NCBI RefSeq assembly: GCF_000002995.4
Contig: NW_025062285.1
Coordinates: 124,001-188,000 of the forward strand
Source of the DNA: Brugia malayi
Lineage: Eukaryota > Nematoda > Chromadorea > Rhabditida > Onchocercidae
DNA: 64,000 bases
Reading direction: 5' to 3'
Both the position numbers and the translations under genes were made by a program. Under the pieces are notes generated by a model. That model worked only from the letters and a program-made list of their open reading frames with translations. It was not told the DNA's origin and made no database searches. Below, piece by piece: positions 38,620 to 51,853 of the stretch (position 1 is the stretch's first letter; each line of letters starts with the position of its first letter).

Positions 38620-41600
38620 ATGATGCGGCAGCATATCGTTATTGGCAATATTATCTTTATAATTATTTGTGGATATGGTATAGTTGTAAGTTTTTCCTTC
38701 TTTTTACATTTTTTCTGATTTCCTTTAAAAAAACAAAGATAAAAAATATTTTGCATATATCATTCATTTCCTTCCATTTTCTTTGATATTATAATTTATC
38801 TATATATTTTTTCCATTTTTTTCGTTTCAACTTAAAATTAATTTTCTGGGAAATGAATAAAGTTGTACAAGCAATTTGTAATTTTTCCTTTCTATTTTTT
38901 CACCACATTTTCTTCCAATACATTAATTCATTTACTGTAATTATAGTTTAAATTATAAGTGGTAGCTTTTGAATCTAAATTTAAAACATTTGCAATGATC
39001 AAATTTATCTTTGAATTGCTTCAACTAAAAAAAAAAAGAAAAATTATTAAGCAGCAATTTCACAAACTTATTATGAAATATATTGCAAAAGTAAGGAATG
39101 AAACATCTTTTGTTCGAACTCATTCCATTTTTCTTAAATTTTTTATTTAACAAGATAGTTGGTATTCGTTTTTGGAAAAAGAAGAAAGAAATCGAGTCAT
39201 CATTTAGCTGAAAAAGTTTGTAAAAATTTTTGGATCATTGCAATTAGCAAATTCTATAATTGATTATTTTGAGGAAACACGTGGATATTACGATTCAAGT
39301 TATGCTTTTATGTTTGTCAAGAATGAAATTACGCAAAAAAAGCAGACGTTCTGTGTTAATTATGAGCAATGGCGAGTACAACAGATAGCAAAAGACGTTA
39401 AAAATGCTGTTAGCATTTTCTGCAGCGAACTTTTAAAATTGTTTTCTTCATGCTGTTTTTGTTCTTTTTCCTTGCATGTGTGTGTGTGTGTGTGTTTGAT
39501 TCATTTATTAGGTACGTTTTTGAACGTGGCAGAGTACTTGAAAAAGTGATAAACTGGCCTTTTACGTTTTGTGTATCAGTTATCTGTCCATACCGTAGTA
39601 AATGAGAATGTTATAAGATTCTTGAATTTATTTCAGGAGATATTACGACTTGATTGGTGGGGTGGAATCATTAACAACACTAATGTTTGCAACAAAGGTA
39701 AACCAGTTTTATTAGAGAAGAAAGTAGTAGCACTGAATTATCGTCTGAAACTCGAAGATGGCAGTTGTGCGATTCCGTTTATCATGAAGAATGCAAGCTT
39801 TAAGAGAGCTTTACAATATGAAGTAAGTGCATCTTTAATTTTAATTCTATTAGCATATTTATATAAGCTGTAATCAGTGTTAGCTATTCTTCAGTTAAAG
39901 GGTTTCATTAGTTCTCTGTTTATAGTTTTAAATATATCTCCAACAAGACTGGATTTTTTATATGTAACATTGTTAGGTCATATTGTTGAAGGCTTTTGCC
40001 GAGAAGCCATTATTCAGGTTTTGGCTGTAAAAAGTTTAAGATCAGGATAATTGAAATAATTAAACAGTTGATATTATGAGCTCTGTACAATGGATGCAGC
40101 AAAACAGTGGTTATTTTATTGAAAGTCTTTAAGATTTCTTCAAGACTTTTGTTGGTCATGTTGATTTTGATACTGTAGTGATGCATGTTTTAATTAATTT
40201 TTATTTTTATGTGTTTCTATGTTTAAGGTAGACCAGTTGGCTTCAAGAAATGCTAGTGCTGCCATTATTCTCATTGATAAGGGTCGTAAATATGTTACCA
40301 AATGGGCAGATTATTTGGTAAATACTCATACTTTGGAATGCAAAAAATTGTCTTCGAGAATTTGTACTTTTTTTGGTATACATACTTGAAAATTCTTATA
40401 GTCCTTTTGAAAGGAAACTCATCTTTCAGTTTTCGGAATTTTACGATCCGGATTTCAATCAGTCCACTAAATTGCCGGCATTTTTCATGTACACTGCTAC
40501 ATTCTTCAACGAAATGCTGGTAATGCTATTTGTATTTTTGTTCCCATAGTTCTGATGTTATTTATGGTTGAAGAATTAACTTTCGAACAACATATGATTG
40601 CATTTCAAAGTCGAGGACAACCATACTGACAGCTGAAGTCAGTGTAATTGCTCCTACCAAAATATGGCAGCAATGATCTACCAGTCTTAAATTAAATTTC
40701 GTAATGTTTTTGATGAAAGACTAAATTAGTCATACAAACGTTTAAAGAGTTTTGGATAAGACAACTGTAAGATAGGGTAGGTAATAAAAATTGAAACGAT
40801 TAGAGCCAGGTTTATTTTTTTTTTTTTTTTTCTCTTTTTTTTTCAATATGTTCCTTTTTTGATCTTAATGATACCGAAATATAGTATATTTCAGCAACTG
40901 AGCAGTGATGGAAGTGGCAGAGAATTATTATTGCAGTTCTATAGACCGTTGAATTCTCGATGGGATATATCCATGTTAATTATATGGCTTATAGCTGTAT
41001 TTTGTGTAACACTAGGCGGTTACTGGGCTGCTCTTCGAAAAATGTTTGTTTGTTTTTTTTTTTTTTTTTGCTTTTCTTTACAAATACTTTCTGATAGGTT
41101 AATTATTTCTGTGATTGACAATACATCAATTTTTAAGATCATTGAGGAGCGTTAATCACATTCATTTCATAAAGCTATTTACATTGGAACTGCATGAGAT
41201 TATTTTTCTAAAGTTTGTTTAACTTAATTACGGAATGCTGTAAATTTATTTTCAAGGTAATGGTTATTGATTTAAGTTTTAAATACTGATTAACTACATT
41301 AAAATTTTTGCTAATGTTCGATTACTTAGCGCTATTTATGACTGTTCCGACTACTGAATCTGTTAATGTCGTTCAAATAAGTACATCAAATAAGCATTCA
41401 GATACGAAGAAATTGTTACTTTGCGTGGACCTCACCAAATCTCGACTAACGTTATGCAGAAATCAAGAAGTTGCCTAAATGATGAACAAATGACAACTTC
41501 AGCAAATTGCTTATTCATTATTATTATAATGCTTGTTGTTGTTGGTGTTTTAATGCTTGGTTTCTATTTTCGAGGTGTTATGGGTAAGTAAATTGCTGTT

Positions 41601-44600
41601 CTCATTGTAAGCAACTATTTGACAAACGAAGCAGGTTTTTTTCACACTTTTTTCTGCTTGAAATTTAAATGCAATGTATATATTTCGAAGATTTCGAGGG
41701 GTAGAATGGTAAATGTTTCTTAAAATATTATAAATTTGTCAGGGTAAGTAAGCTTTTCTAAATAAGTAAGTGAAAAAATTGCGTAATAATCAAATTTTGC
41801 AGTGTTCATTTTCAATATATTACTTGCAATCATTGGTACATTTAGTATTCATCGTTGTTTAACGGCATTATTTGGATCGATATGCAAATGTGGCCATTGT
41901 CGGGTAATTTTGTAACTGTTAATAATGAAATAGAATCTATTTGATTGATAAATCTCACTATGATCCTTAAAATTTAGTCTGCTTTCATATTTATTGTTCA
42001 AGTTTATTGGTTCTTTATGCGCCATTTTAAAAAAGACTGGTTAGTTGATATGGAACGGAATGTGATCTAAAGCTTTTAAATTCGGTGTGTTACCTCTTCT
42101 GTTAATGAAAATTCGAATATTTTGCGATTTCCATTTCATAGTATGTGTTATCTGAGCGTTGTACGTATATCAGTGAAATCCATCAAATCATTAATATAAT
42201 CACAGAAAATTTTTAGCACTTTTGTAAAACAGTTGTCAGTCGTTTTATATCATTGTTAATTAATATTCTTTTAATATCACTTTTAAGGTATGCATTTCGA
42301 TGAATGACATAACACAGTCAATATTCCGCCGTGATCTATTCAACTACGAGTGCTGCACCGAACGACCACTTGTGATGTCTGTGGTGGTTTTCATCGGTGC
42401 AGCATCATTTTGTGTCACCTGGTTTACAATCCGACGTGATCCATATGCATTTGTATTGCTTGATATCATCAACATTACTGTTTGTATCCATATTTTGAAA
42501 GGCATTCGATTTCCGAATCTGATGGTAAAATATTTCTAAATTTTGTACAAAATGAATCTATTATTATTATGACAACAAGATAATTCTTACGGTCTATTAT
42601 GGAAAACAAGACAATAAAAAATTTTTCATTTCGGAATTATGTGGAATTAATATTACAGATTCAATATAACTACCAAAGATAGATTTTATAATATTTTGTT
42701 TTTATAATGAATAAGTTAAAATATCAATCAGGTAAATTTCTTTTAGTGAGATAAGTCATTTTCTTGAAAAAAGACATTTAACGTGATATTTCATGTATCT
42801 ATGATAAAATTTTATTTCAGTCATAACTTTTTTTTCTTTTTTTTAAGTAATTGTTTTTAGTGGTTAACAGTTTTACTGACATGCATGTTTATGTATGATA
42901 TATTTATGGTCTTTATTACACCTTTTCTTACCAAAAATGGATGTTCTGTGATGATTGAGGTTTATTTTTGTCAAATTATTCTTGATTATATAATTTACTT
43001 TTTTTAATTATTTCTTAATAAGTTATTTGCTTCACGAAAATCTCTAAGCAAATTTCAATTTATCAGTCTCATTTTCTACAAAATTATCGTATTTTTTTTA
43101 CTTTTGTTGTTTATAGGTTGCAGCTGGAACAGATTGTTCAAAAACAAATGGTGGTTATCCTATAGCACCAATTAATACTGAGATACCGGAAAAGGTACTC
43201 TTAAGCTTGGTAACTTTGGAAAAAATAAATAAATTGGATTCTGAAATATTCACATTACTTGAGTGATTTAAGAAGTTGAAAATTATCTTTCAATATGTGG
43301 TACATTTGCAGTTTCCGATGCTTTTTCAAGTGCCACGATTAAGTGACCCAATGATTTCATGCATTGATTTAGCAATTGAGAAGGAATTTCATCCAGTAAT
43401 CCTTGGATTGGGTGATATTATAGTACCTGGTTAGTGTTTTTCTGAACACTAAATTTTGTAATTTAGAAAGCTTTGTAGTCACTTTTGCGAAGAAAAACTT
43501 GATAGTGACAACTTTTTGCCTAAAATTTCTCTCCAGACTAGTAATGATAATTTTTTAGTATGAAATTTCCTAATTAATCCGAGCTGTTATTTCACCCATC
43601 ATAATATATAGAATGCAAATCTGAGTGTGAAGGTACAAGTATTACTTTGCAGAATATTAGTTAAATCAATAAGGATTCAGGTTTTGTTGAAATCCGCCTG
43701 AAATTTATTTCCTTTTTTGCTAAATTATAATAACTTTTAAAGCATAATTTGTGAAGTCATAATCTTAACCATCCAACAAATTAATTTTAACGTATCGTTG
43801 TTAGGTTGTTGGTGATAAATAATACTGTAAGTTAATTACTTGTAATTTACTGTGTAATTTAGAAGAATCAGTCATTCATTTCTTCCTTTTCGAATAGGTT
43901 ATCTGATCTGTTTTTGCTTTACCGTTGATTTCGTTGTTCGAACACGTTATCTTTATGGATTTATTTCAGTTAGCGGTTAGTTATTTTCTTTTTAATTTCG
44001 AATTTAAATGAGTTATTCACATGTTATATGTATTTTTTTTTTAAAGTGAATTAAAGGAAAATTCTTGCCCATTTTTTCAGGTTATGGAATTGGTCTTATT
44101 GTAACATTCGTCGCTTTAACATTGATGGAAACCGCTCAGCCTGCTTTAATTTATCTAATACCTTTTACATTAGGACCCATCATTATACTTGCGCTCATTC
44201 GGCGAGAGTTTAAGGTTCTTTGGATTGGAGATTTTCCGAAATCTGAGGTCGTTGTTATGCTTTCAAAGAAATTTCCACCAAATCAACTTTTTACTTATTT
44301 TAGCTAAGATGAAATTTTCTGGTTAAAAACAGAAAAAAAGAGTAGCAGAAGATTTGGTTGGAAATATTGCTACTTTTACCATCAGTATGTAACCTGCGTA
44401 GTATTAAATTTATTTAAACATTTGCTTTTCACGTAATATTAGTTCTTCGTAATTTCTTTTGGTTTTATTGCAAATATTTCTGTTTGTCCTTCGTTTTGTG
44501 CGAAGGAAATAAACTTTTATTGATATTATTGATTACTTTTGACGATGATGAACAAGGGTTTATTGACACAGTACCTTTCAGGATCATTCATTTTGCTTAA

Positions 44601-44871
44601 GTTATCATTTCTTGGCTTCCAGAAATTCTGAATAAAATTTCGTGTCTTAGGAAATAGTTCTATTGAACTGAGTGATGTAAATGTTAACTAATTCCTTTAA
44701 CACTTGTGTGGCTTTCATTAAATTAGAGAAAAAAGTAATTTTCAGAATTCTTCTCATATTTCGCGAAATTCTGCCGCGGATACGGCCAGTAGTGCTGTTA
44801 ATTCGGGTAGTATTGGTTTTGATGAAGTTTCTGTGACATTACCAGCAGTTTTACCATGTAATACAGGTTAA
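38620..44871 (+). CDS. Signal peptide peptidase-like protease, SPPL2 type
   Basis: Fifteen exons: 38620-38685, 39208-39408, 39637-39822, 40228-40317, 40430-40519, 40895-41043, 41402-41583, 41803-41903, 42288-42524, 42861-42959, 43117-43194, 43312-43429, 43898-43975, 44081-44247 and 44746-44871. All phases agree and the product is about 655 aa. It is a multipass intramembrane aspartyl protease that cleaves type II membrane protein stubs. A signal peptide (MMRQHIVIGNIIFIIICGYG) precedes a luminal protease-associated domain (SCAIPFIMKNASFKRAL, NASAAIILIDKG). Membrane helices follow, with catalytic MYDIF (Asp about 447), GLGD (Asp about 528) and the QPAL motif (579-581). The N-terminal domain and signal peptide separate it from true SPP and match SPPL2a/b. 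Exon 2 is the least certain: its acceptor and residues 23-60 are placed by phase. The transcript has two possible 3' ends. Confidence 0.88.
39476..39496. repeat. TG dinucleotide run
   Basis: About ten TG units in intron 2 of the SPPL2-like gene. Confidence 0.85.
44081..44307 (+). CDS. Read-through terminal exon of the SPPL2-like gene
   Basis: If the donor at 44247 (TCTGAG|GTCGTT) is not used, exon 14 reads on to a stop at 44305-44307, adding VVVMLSKKFPPNQLFTYFS and giving a 633-residue isoform. An AATAAA at 44508-44513 could end this transcript. The catalytic core is the same in both forms; only the cytosolic tail changes. Confidence 0.55.
44508..44513 (+). terminator. Proximal polyadenylation signal, SPPL2-like gene
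   Basis: AATAAA 200 bases after the read-through stop and upstream of the alternative last exon. A second AATAAA at 45776-45781 could serve the longer transcript that includes exon 15. Confidence 0.45.
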
Positions 44872-47564
44872 AAGGAAACATGACGATATACTTCTTGAAT
44901 TTCTGAAAGCAGTGCTGATAATTGGTTCGTTGGTCTTTCAATGTGGATTGCTAGGTTCTTTGTTTAATTTTATGTTTCTTTTTCATTTTTTACTCTTACA
45001 AGGTTTATTACTTTCATTTTCTATTTGTTTTTTCTCTCTTGCATAACATTATCTTTAATGGATCCAGTTTTTTTTTTTTCTCCCCCTTTTATTATAAACG
45101 TAGACAAGATAAAGATGCATGGATGCTTATATTTTATAAATTTTATATTGTTAGCATATCATTGTTTATGATATGTTATCACTAAGGATCAATAATGTAC
45201 TACCTTCTTAATCACTAATAAGTATTAAGTTATAAATAAATGACTCACTTATCTACGTAATATCAAGAAAACTTTTGTAATCGCAAGAAATGATCAGTGA
45301 TTGTAACTAATCAATATAGACTGTATTGATTAATTAGTTATTGACATTAGGATGATCATTTGCATGATCTTCTCATTCATTTTGTATATTGAATATTTTA
45401 TTAAAGGATCTAATCAGTTATTATATCTGGTGAAACTCATTAATAATTTCTTTTACCCAACACACTGTGATTCATTATTTATAGTTTTTTTTTTTTTTTT
45501 TTTTTTTTTACATTTATACTTGTAATATTTTCATCGTAAGTTAAGGAAGAAAAGTTAAATTTGTGCAAGTGCAGCTTATTTCCCGGTAATATGAATGAGT
45601 ATATGTGATTACTTTTAAAAATTCTTCACAGTATTAAACATTTTCAGTATTCTGAGTAAATGTTTAATTGCTTTAATACTTTTAGTGTATCAGTAAAATA
45701 ATTAGCAGCTCTTTTGGGAATATGTAATGTAATATTGCTATTTAATTCTTATTTTCATACATGAAATATAAATACAATAAATTTCATTCTCATTTGAACT
45801 ATACTCTCAAATTTTTAACGTATCCATTGTCTTTCCTTCTTATTCTTTTTTAAATGTTAATTTGTTGTTTCCTGTATTGCATGTTGTCTTTATCTTTAAC
45901 AAGTTTTTCGCTTTTCAATTGTTACTACTAACTTATCTCATGATTTTATTATAAAATTTCACCTCTTTATTGTTTTATTATTTCTTTTTTACCTATTTTC
46001 ATAATGTTGAGCTGTTTTCTTCTTCTTCTAATTTTTTTTGTAATGAAAATATCTAATTCATTTAGGAGAAAAAATCGAATTTAACACTTCCAATGAGGAA
46101 AATAGTATTTGAATTGATTATTGAGCATCACAATTATAATTTGAAATGAAATTTATTGAGTTAAAAATTTGCTTTGAAATTTGTATTGCATTGATATCGA
46201 ATTATATTATGCTTTCTTTATCTTATTGAAATACTTTCTTTTCGATTCATCCTTTTCATCCCTGTTACAAGAATTCGGTGATATTTTCAACAATGTCTGT
46301 ATAAGTTTTATGCTTATCACATTTCATTAAAATGTAAGTAAAATACAATAGATAGTCTGTTCGGAATGTGAAAATTGCATTAGATGTTTGAGATCAGAGA
46401 ATTTACAATTCCTATCAAAGAATGTGAAATAGATGGTATGATCAGTCCGTTTGGAATATTTTAAAGATAACAAAATTGAAATTGAATGAAGCATGGTGGT
46501 ACTCAACACTATTCTTATCTCTATTTAATTTGCACTTTTTTTTCTTTAGCAAAATTTAATTTAAGATTCTTCTTTTGTTTCGATCGTACTGATAGATTAT
46601 ATTCCGACAGGAAGTTAAATTTAAATGTGATAAATTAAAGAAATTCCATTTTACATATAAAAGCATTAAATCCATCCGTTTATAAACTGCACAGCATATT
46701 TTGTGAAATCAACTCACAGTATATGAAATAAAAATGGTAACTATGAATGTATTTGAATATTTGAATTGTCAACCATTTCTCATAGAATTTTCTTCTTCGT
46801 AAATATTGCAAAATGCTAAAGGTGGCGAAGTTAATGAGGAAAAATTGATGTCAAATTAGGTATTTGAGCGCTATTGTCATTATTAATTTGTGAAAACTTT
46901 AAACCATTATGAGCATTTTTCCGTAATGGTAATTAAAGTTGGAAGTTTCCTTATCTGTTTACTTTTTCAGTTAACATTTCAACAAGTTCTGTAATTTATA
47001 TCAAAGTTTCATAAAACTAATCCTTGTGATATAAATGTAGCAAAATTGAAAAACGAGCAACGAGCAAAAAAAAAAATTAAAATTAAATTTTCTTTTGAAT
47101 TAAATACGTCACAAATCTGAATGATTTATGAGAAGAGAACGATCATATAGTATTTGTTTACAACAATGTTATCTTCAATTAAAATTTAAAATTAGCGTTA
47201 AAATAGATAAATCATTTAAAAATGTTTCTTTTTTTCTAAAATCAATTCCTACTTAATTTTGATAGAATTTTAGATTAAAAAATATTTCAAAAGAAGAACA
47301 TAACAACTACAACACATATACTTATCACTTCAAATTTAATCAAGCAAAAAAGTGTTACAATTTCATTTCACATAAATAATTCATATTATAACACAAAATG
47401 TATAATTTCAAATTCAGATGTACAATTCGTACTGCAATCTCTTTAGCACTGATTTTAGACCATTTATTTCATTCATTAACTGACAATTTTAATTAATTAA
47501 TTAGTAATAGAACAAACTTTTTCCCATATACATTGTTATCTGTCATGTTTTAACACATTTTGAT

Positions 47565-47721
47565 TACACACACATATACACACATACACACACACACACA
47601 CACATATACACACATACACACACACACACATATACACACATACACACACACACACATACACACACATACACACACACACACATATACACACATACACACA
47701 CACACACACATATACACACAT

Positions 47722-47754
<33 letters not shown>

Positions 47755-47758
47755 CACA
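47565..47758. repeat. CA-rich minisatellite with ATATAC markers
   Basis: The array is CA repeats punctuated by CATATACACACATACACA. The ATATAC markers begin at 47574, 47604, 47630, 47682, 47710 and 47736, with one diverged unit near 47656, so the higher-order period is 26-30 bases. It is likely length-polymorphic. Confidence 0.9.
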
Positions 47759-48770
47759 TTATTGTTGTTAATAATCGTTTCAAGCACTGATAAATATTTT
47801 CAGTTAAAAAAAAAGAAAAAAAGATTGTTCCGAATTAAAAACTAACTGACAGTTATAAAAATTTGAATTAATGCATTACTATTTCGCTAACAATACAATT
47901 ACTAAATAAGATAAAATGAAAAAACATTTTATTATGTAAAATTTTTTATTTAAAGCTTAAATAACTCAATAATTTTGTTAACTTACTTAATTAAACGAAA
48001 AATGGTAAATTTTGGCCTGAAAAGATAAACTATTAATTAACGAATAATTTGATTGCAAATTTATGAATGGTATAACCATTCGAATATTTTGTTAAAGTAA
48101 TTGTTTGGATGATATGAAAAAGTGGAAGGTTTTATTTTTGAATTGGAAACATCTTATATTTTCGAATTATTTTTTGATTGAATTAAAAATTTTACTGAAT
48201 CAATTTAATATTTCTTAATACTTTTATATTATTTGTTTTCTTATTACTTGTTTGTAATTTATAAATTGTTTAAAAATAATTAGAAATGTAAAAATTTTAA
48301 ATTATTAAGGATGAAATTTAGCAATTACATGGAAAAAAAAGCAATAACTTAAAGTATTAATGATAGAATTACGAGTAATTGTCATATAATAAAGTATTAT
48401 TATATGTTCAAATTATTTTCATTCTTTTATATAAAAATTATGAATAAATAAAGAAATAATTGGTTCACAATGATGATAAAATGCAAAAAAAAATTTTTTT
48501 TGCTTTATTTTTAAATTTTGATTAGTTTAAAGAAAAATAAAAAATAATTAATTCATTATTTTAGCAACAAAGGAAGCTTATTGTTTATTTGGAGAAGACT
48601 TATTGTTTATTTGCATATGAGATGCTATTTAAGTCATTGGCAATTTGTGTCACAGCCATGCGAGCGTCTTTACGCGCTCAATGCATTAATTAAACATTTA
48701 AATGTGATTATTGTACGCTTACAAATTTGATTGTTGGATTGTTTTTTTTTGGTATAATTTTACAGTTTAT

Positions 48771-48900
48771 TTGATAATTTGTATTCTTTTTATTATTATT
48801 TATCTTAATTAATTATCTAATAATTTGTATTCTTTTTATTATTATTTACCTTAATTAATTATCTGATAATTTGTATTCTTTTTATTACTAATTACCTTCA
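48771..48900. repeat. 46-bp tandem repeat, three copies
   Basis: Units starting (G/A)ATAATTTGTATTC at 48773, 48819 and 48865 are spaced exactly 46 bases apart. The first two copies differ at only a few positions and the third decays after TTTTTATTA. AT-rich, with no coding signal. Confidence 0.9.
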
Positions 48901-49210
48901 TATGTATACTTATATCATCAAATTTTTCTGGTAATTTTATAAAAAGTATAATTGAATGTTAGTAATTTGTAAAAAATAATTATTTGTTGTTAATTATTTG
49001 AGCAATATTTGAAAAAAAAAGACGACTATATAAATTATTAAATTAAGAATTAGCTTATTACTACAAGTTTGTTTATCGTAAATTATATTAGATCTAATTG
49101 ATATTTATTGTTTGCTTGATTTATTGTTTTGTTTCTTTTCTTTTGTCTCAGCATAACTTAAAATTATATCTCATTGGTGTTACGGATTAGTTACTTAATT
49201 TCTAAGGTAT

Positions 49211-49215
49211 TTCAG
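49211..49215 (+). promoter_or_regulatory. Probable spliced-leader acceptor of psf-2
   Basis: TTCAG preceded by a pyrimidine-rich stretch, 40 bases upstream of the first psf-2 ATG. Assigned by analogy with nematode trans-splice acceptors. Confidence 0.4.
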
Positions 49216-49255
49216 CAAAAAAAAAATAAGGGAAATAAAAGTTCTGAGTGAGGTG

Positions 49256-51546
49256 ATGATGACGCCGGAACAATGTGAATTTATTGCCGGTAATGAATGG
49301 ATTCAGGTTTATTTTTGCTGTGTTTGGAATTTAATTTTTGCTAATCCTACCCACAGCTTTCTTGCTTCAAGAAATTCAAATATAAAATAAGTTTTGTTAA
49401 GTTAGATTAAATTTAACGAAAAACAAATCGTGTTTATACATGACCGAAAACAACTTGTTTAGCAAAAAATAATTTCATTTCACAGATAAATCCGCAGTTT
49501 AATTTGGATGAATTGCATCTGATATGTGGTGATATTGGACCATTTGAAGCTGGTATGCCTATTTGGGTACCACTCTGGATAGCAGTTACGTTAAGGAAAA
49601 GGCGAAAATGCACTATCATTGTTGGTTTTTTTTTTTTTTTTTTAATGACAGTGGAATTTATCATAATTAGCAATTGTAATTAATTCAGAAAGTGTGGTAT
49701 TATGCGAAAAGTGTGATATTATTATGAAGAATTATATCTTTGCTGATATTTTTGTTTTAAAACATTTTCCTTTGTTTTTTTTTTTCGTTTGAAGCCACCA
49801 CAATGGTTATGTGTGGAGGAGTTGAAAAAGCTTGTAATAGCGGAAAGTGGAACTAATGCATTTGGACAAGTACCACGGTTTTATTTGGAAATAGCTCACA
49901 TGTTCGTACAATATGCCAAAGAAGATCTTCCGGATAGCGATATGGTTTGGAGTTTTATTTTAATCAGAGGGTGAAACGGTCCTTTAGGAATTTAACACCT
50001 CATGTAAGACCAGACATTCCTGTCGAAGACCACCACTTCAATTTCACTGATATATTATTTAGTCCAAATGAGTAAGAAGTGAGATCTCCAACGTTATGGA
50101 TAGAAAAAATCACTCCATTATTGATATATAGTAGGAAGCCTACTTTATCCTTTCTTGTGAATAGAAAGTAATCAAATCTGCAGCAACTACTCTCGCATGA
50201 AACTCAATTTGAATTTTATGGCTTCTTAATTGCTTTTTAACACTTAAGCGTTTTTTTTTTTTTTTTTTTGTCTTCTTGTTGCTGAAATCTCTTGTAACAA
50301 AATATTCCATTTCTGGTAGATCAAAATAAAACTTATTTTCTTACACAAAAATATTACCTTTCTAATATAAAAACATTTCATTCATGAAACGGTGAGTAAG
50401 GTTCATGCCTTTTAAATTATGAAACAGATTTTTGATTGGTAATGGTAAATATGGTAAATATGAACAATGGTGAAATGGAAGTGATGAAAAAAGATGAGAA
50501 ACAAAGGACGAAAAACTTATCTCAGCATGAATGGTTTTTAATGCCTCCTAAAATGAGACAAACTTTGCAAACTTTACTTCAAAATTCGCTTAAATTACTT
50601 AAAATATCTCAACTACATACGCATTTAAGAGCTCAAGTCAATCGTACAGTACACACATAATTAAAGAATACATTTAAAATATTAGATATTACTCTTCTGC
50701 CTTACAAATCCTAGCTACTCGCTATTCGCTCTCGCTTAAGCTAAATTATTTAATCATAAATGCATGCAATGTGAGCAGCAGTTTCTTACACTATTACCAT
50801 TTTTTGCAGATACGAGTTTATGTACAAGATTTATGGGATAAGCGATCTGCAAAGCTCAACAATTCATCGACTAAATTTTTGGGACAGGTATATTCATTAT
50901 AGTTGAAAGGATGAACAAATTATGATGCAAAATTGTCTCAACTATACCTACCAAAGTGCAACATCACATGTAGCGTCGATTGAAAAAAGTTAAGATTGTG
51001 TACCAGTTTCTGCTTTTATCAATCTAAGCTTTGTATTGAAACTCTTTCATTTTTAGATTTTTGGATTTTAGAACCATTCCATTTTAAATTGCACAACAAT
51101 ATTAGTTACAATAACAATTAGTTTCGCATATCTCGATTATATGAGTAAATGAGTAATTAATTCCTCGGCTATACTAACCATGAATAGTTGACAATTGAAG
51201 AAAAATATAATATGGACATTAATGAACACGTGAACAATACCTATGATTCAGTAATAATTCAAATGTATATGAATGCTGCCTATACTAATTCCTTAGTTTC
51301 CCACTCTCCTTTCGTGTCTTTTTTATGATCTCTTCTTCACCTCTCATAAGTTATTGATTGTCTGCTGTAATAACCGTATTACAGGTAGAATCATGTCATG
51401 CAAGAATGGACAATATTACTTTGATGGAAGTAGCGTATATTAAACGATCACTAATTACAGCCAGTCGTGAAATTGAAGCGCTTAACAAGTCGTTTCATGA
51501 ATTATCCAGTCAAAACAGCAGTGATCAAAGATATGTAATAGCTTGA
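49256..51546 (+). CDS. psf-2: GINS complex subunit Psf2
   Basis: Five exons (49256-49306, 49486-49620, 49795-49944, 50810-50887, 51385-51546), all phase 0, give 191 aa; Psf2 is typically about 185. With Sld5, Psf1 and Psf3 it forms GINS, part of the CMG helicase at replication forks. Family landmarks are CEFIAGNEWIQINPQFNLDE, DIGPFEAGMPIWVPLWIA, the KC-x3-PPQWL turn across the exon 2/3 junction, PRFYLEIAHM, RVYVQDLWDKRSAKL and RMDNITLMEV. Tandem ATGs open exon 1, so translation may begin at 49256 or 49259. An AATAAA lies at 51721-51726. The C-terminal tail is Ser/Gln-rich and divergent, as usual. The ARMC5-like gene converges from the other strand with its stop 307 bases away. Confidence 0.93.
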
Positions 51547-51853
51547 AAAGATGTGAAGCACTTGAAGCACTCCTCCTATATTTTATTGTTTTTCTATTTG
51601 ATCATTGCATAGGGATCATATCCTAAAGATAAATATGAATTTTCCTGTTCAAGAATCCCTTTCTTGCTCCTACTTCTTCCCCCTTTTATGTTTATTTCTC
51701 AAACAGTAACAGTTCGTCGAAATAAAGTTACTGTTATTTCATTACGTTAAAAGCCATAATTACATCCATATCTTCCTCACATAGTTGGTTATTAATTCCA
51801 AAAGTGCTTTCCCAACTTGACTCGAAAATATTTGCACTTGTCGAATGCAACAT
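51547..51853. terminator. Convergent 3' ends of psf-2 and the ARMC5-like gene
   Basis: The plus-strand AATAAA (51721-51726) lies beyond the minus-strand AATAAA (TTTATT at 51691-51696), so if both are used the two 3' UTRs overlap by tens of bases. No other feature is seen between the stop codons. Confidence 0.5.

Larger units (their letters stand above)
44872..49215. other. Intergenic DNA with repeats
   Basis: No gene is recognised. The first part, to about 45.8 kb, may be 3' UTR of the longer SPPL2-like transcript. The rest is AT-rich with a T25 run at about 45485-45509, the CA-rich minisatellite at 47565-47758 and the 46-bp tandem repeat at 48771-48900. Frames crossing the minisatellite are Thr/His or Cys/Val repeats and not genes. 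Confidence 0.6.

Noticed and set aside
47536..47790. Four overlapping open frames of Thr/His and Cys/Val repeats
   Set aside because: They are translations of the CA-rich minisatellite in different frames.
50436..50660. 74-codon frame in psf-2 intron 3
   Set aside because: Flanking psf-2 exons join in phase without it and no acceptor fits; residues are Met/Lys/Gln-rich. Low chance of being a separate gene.
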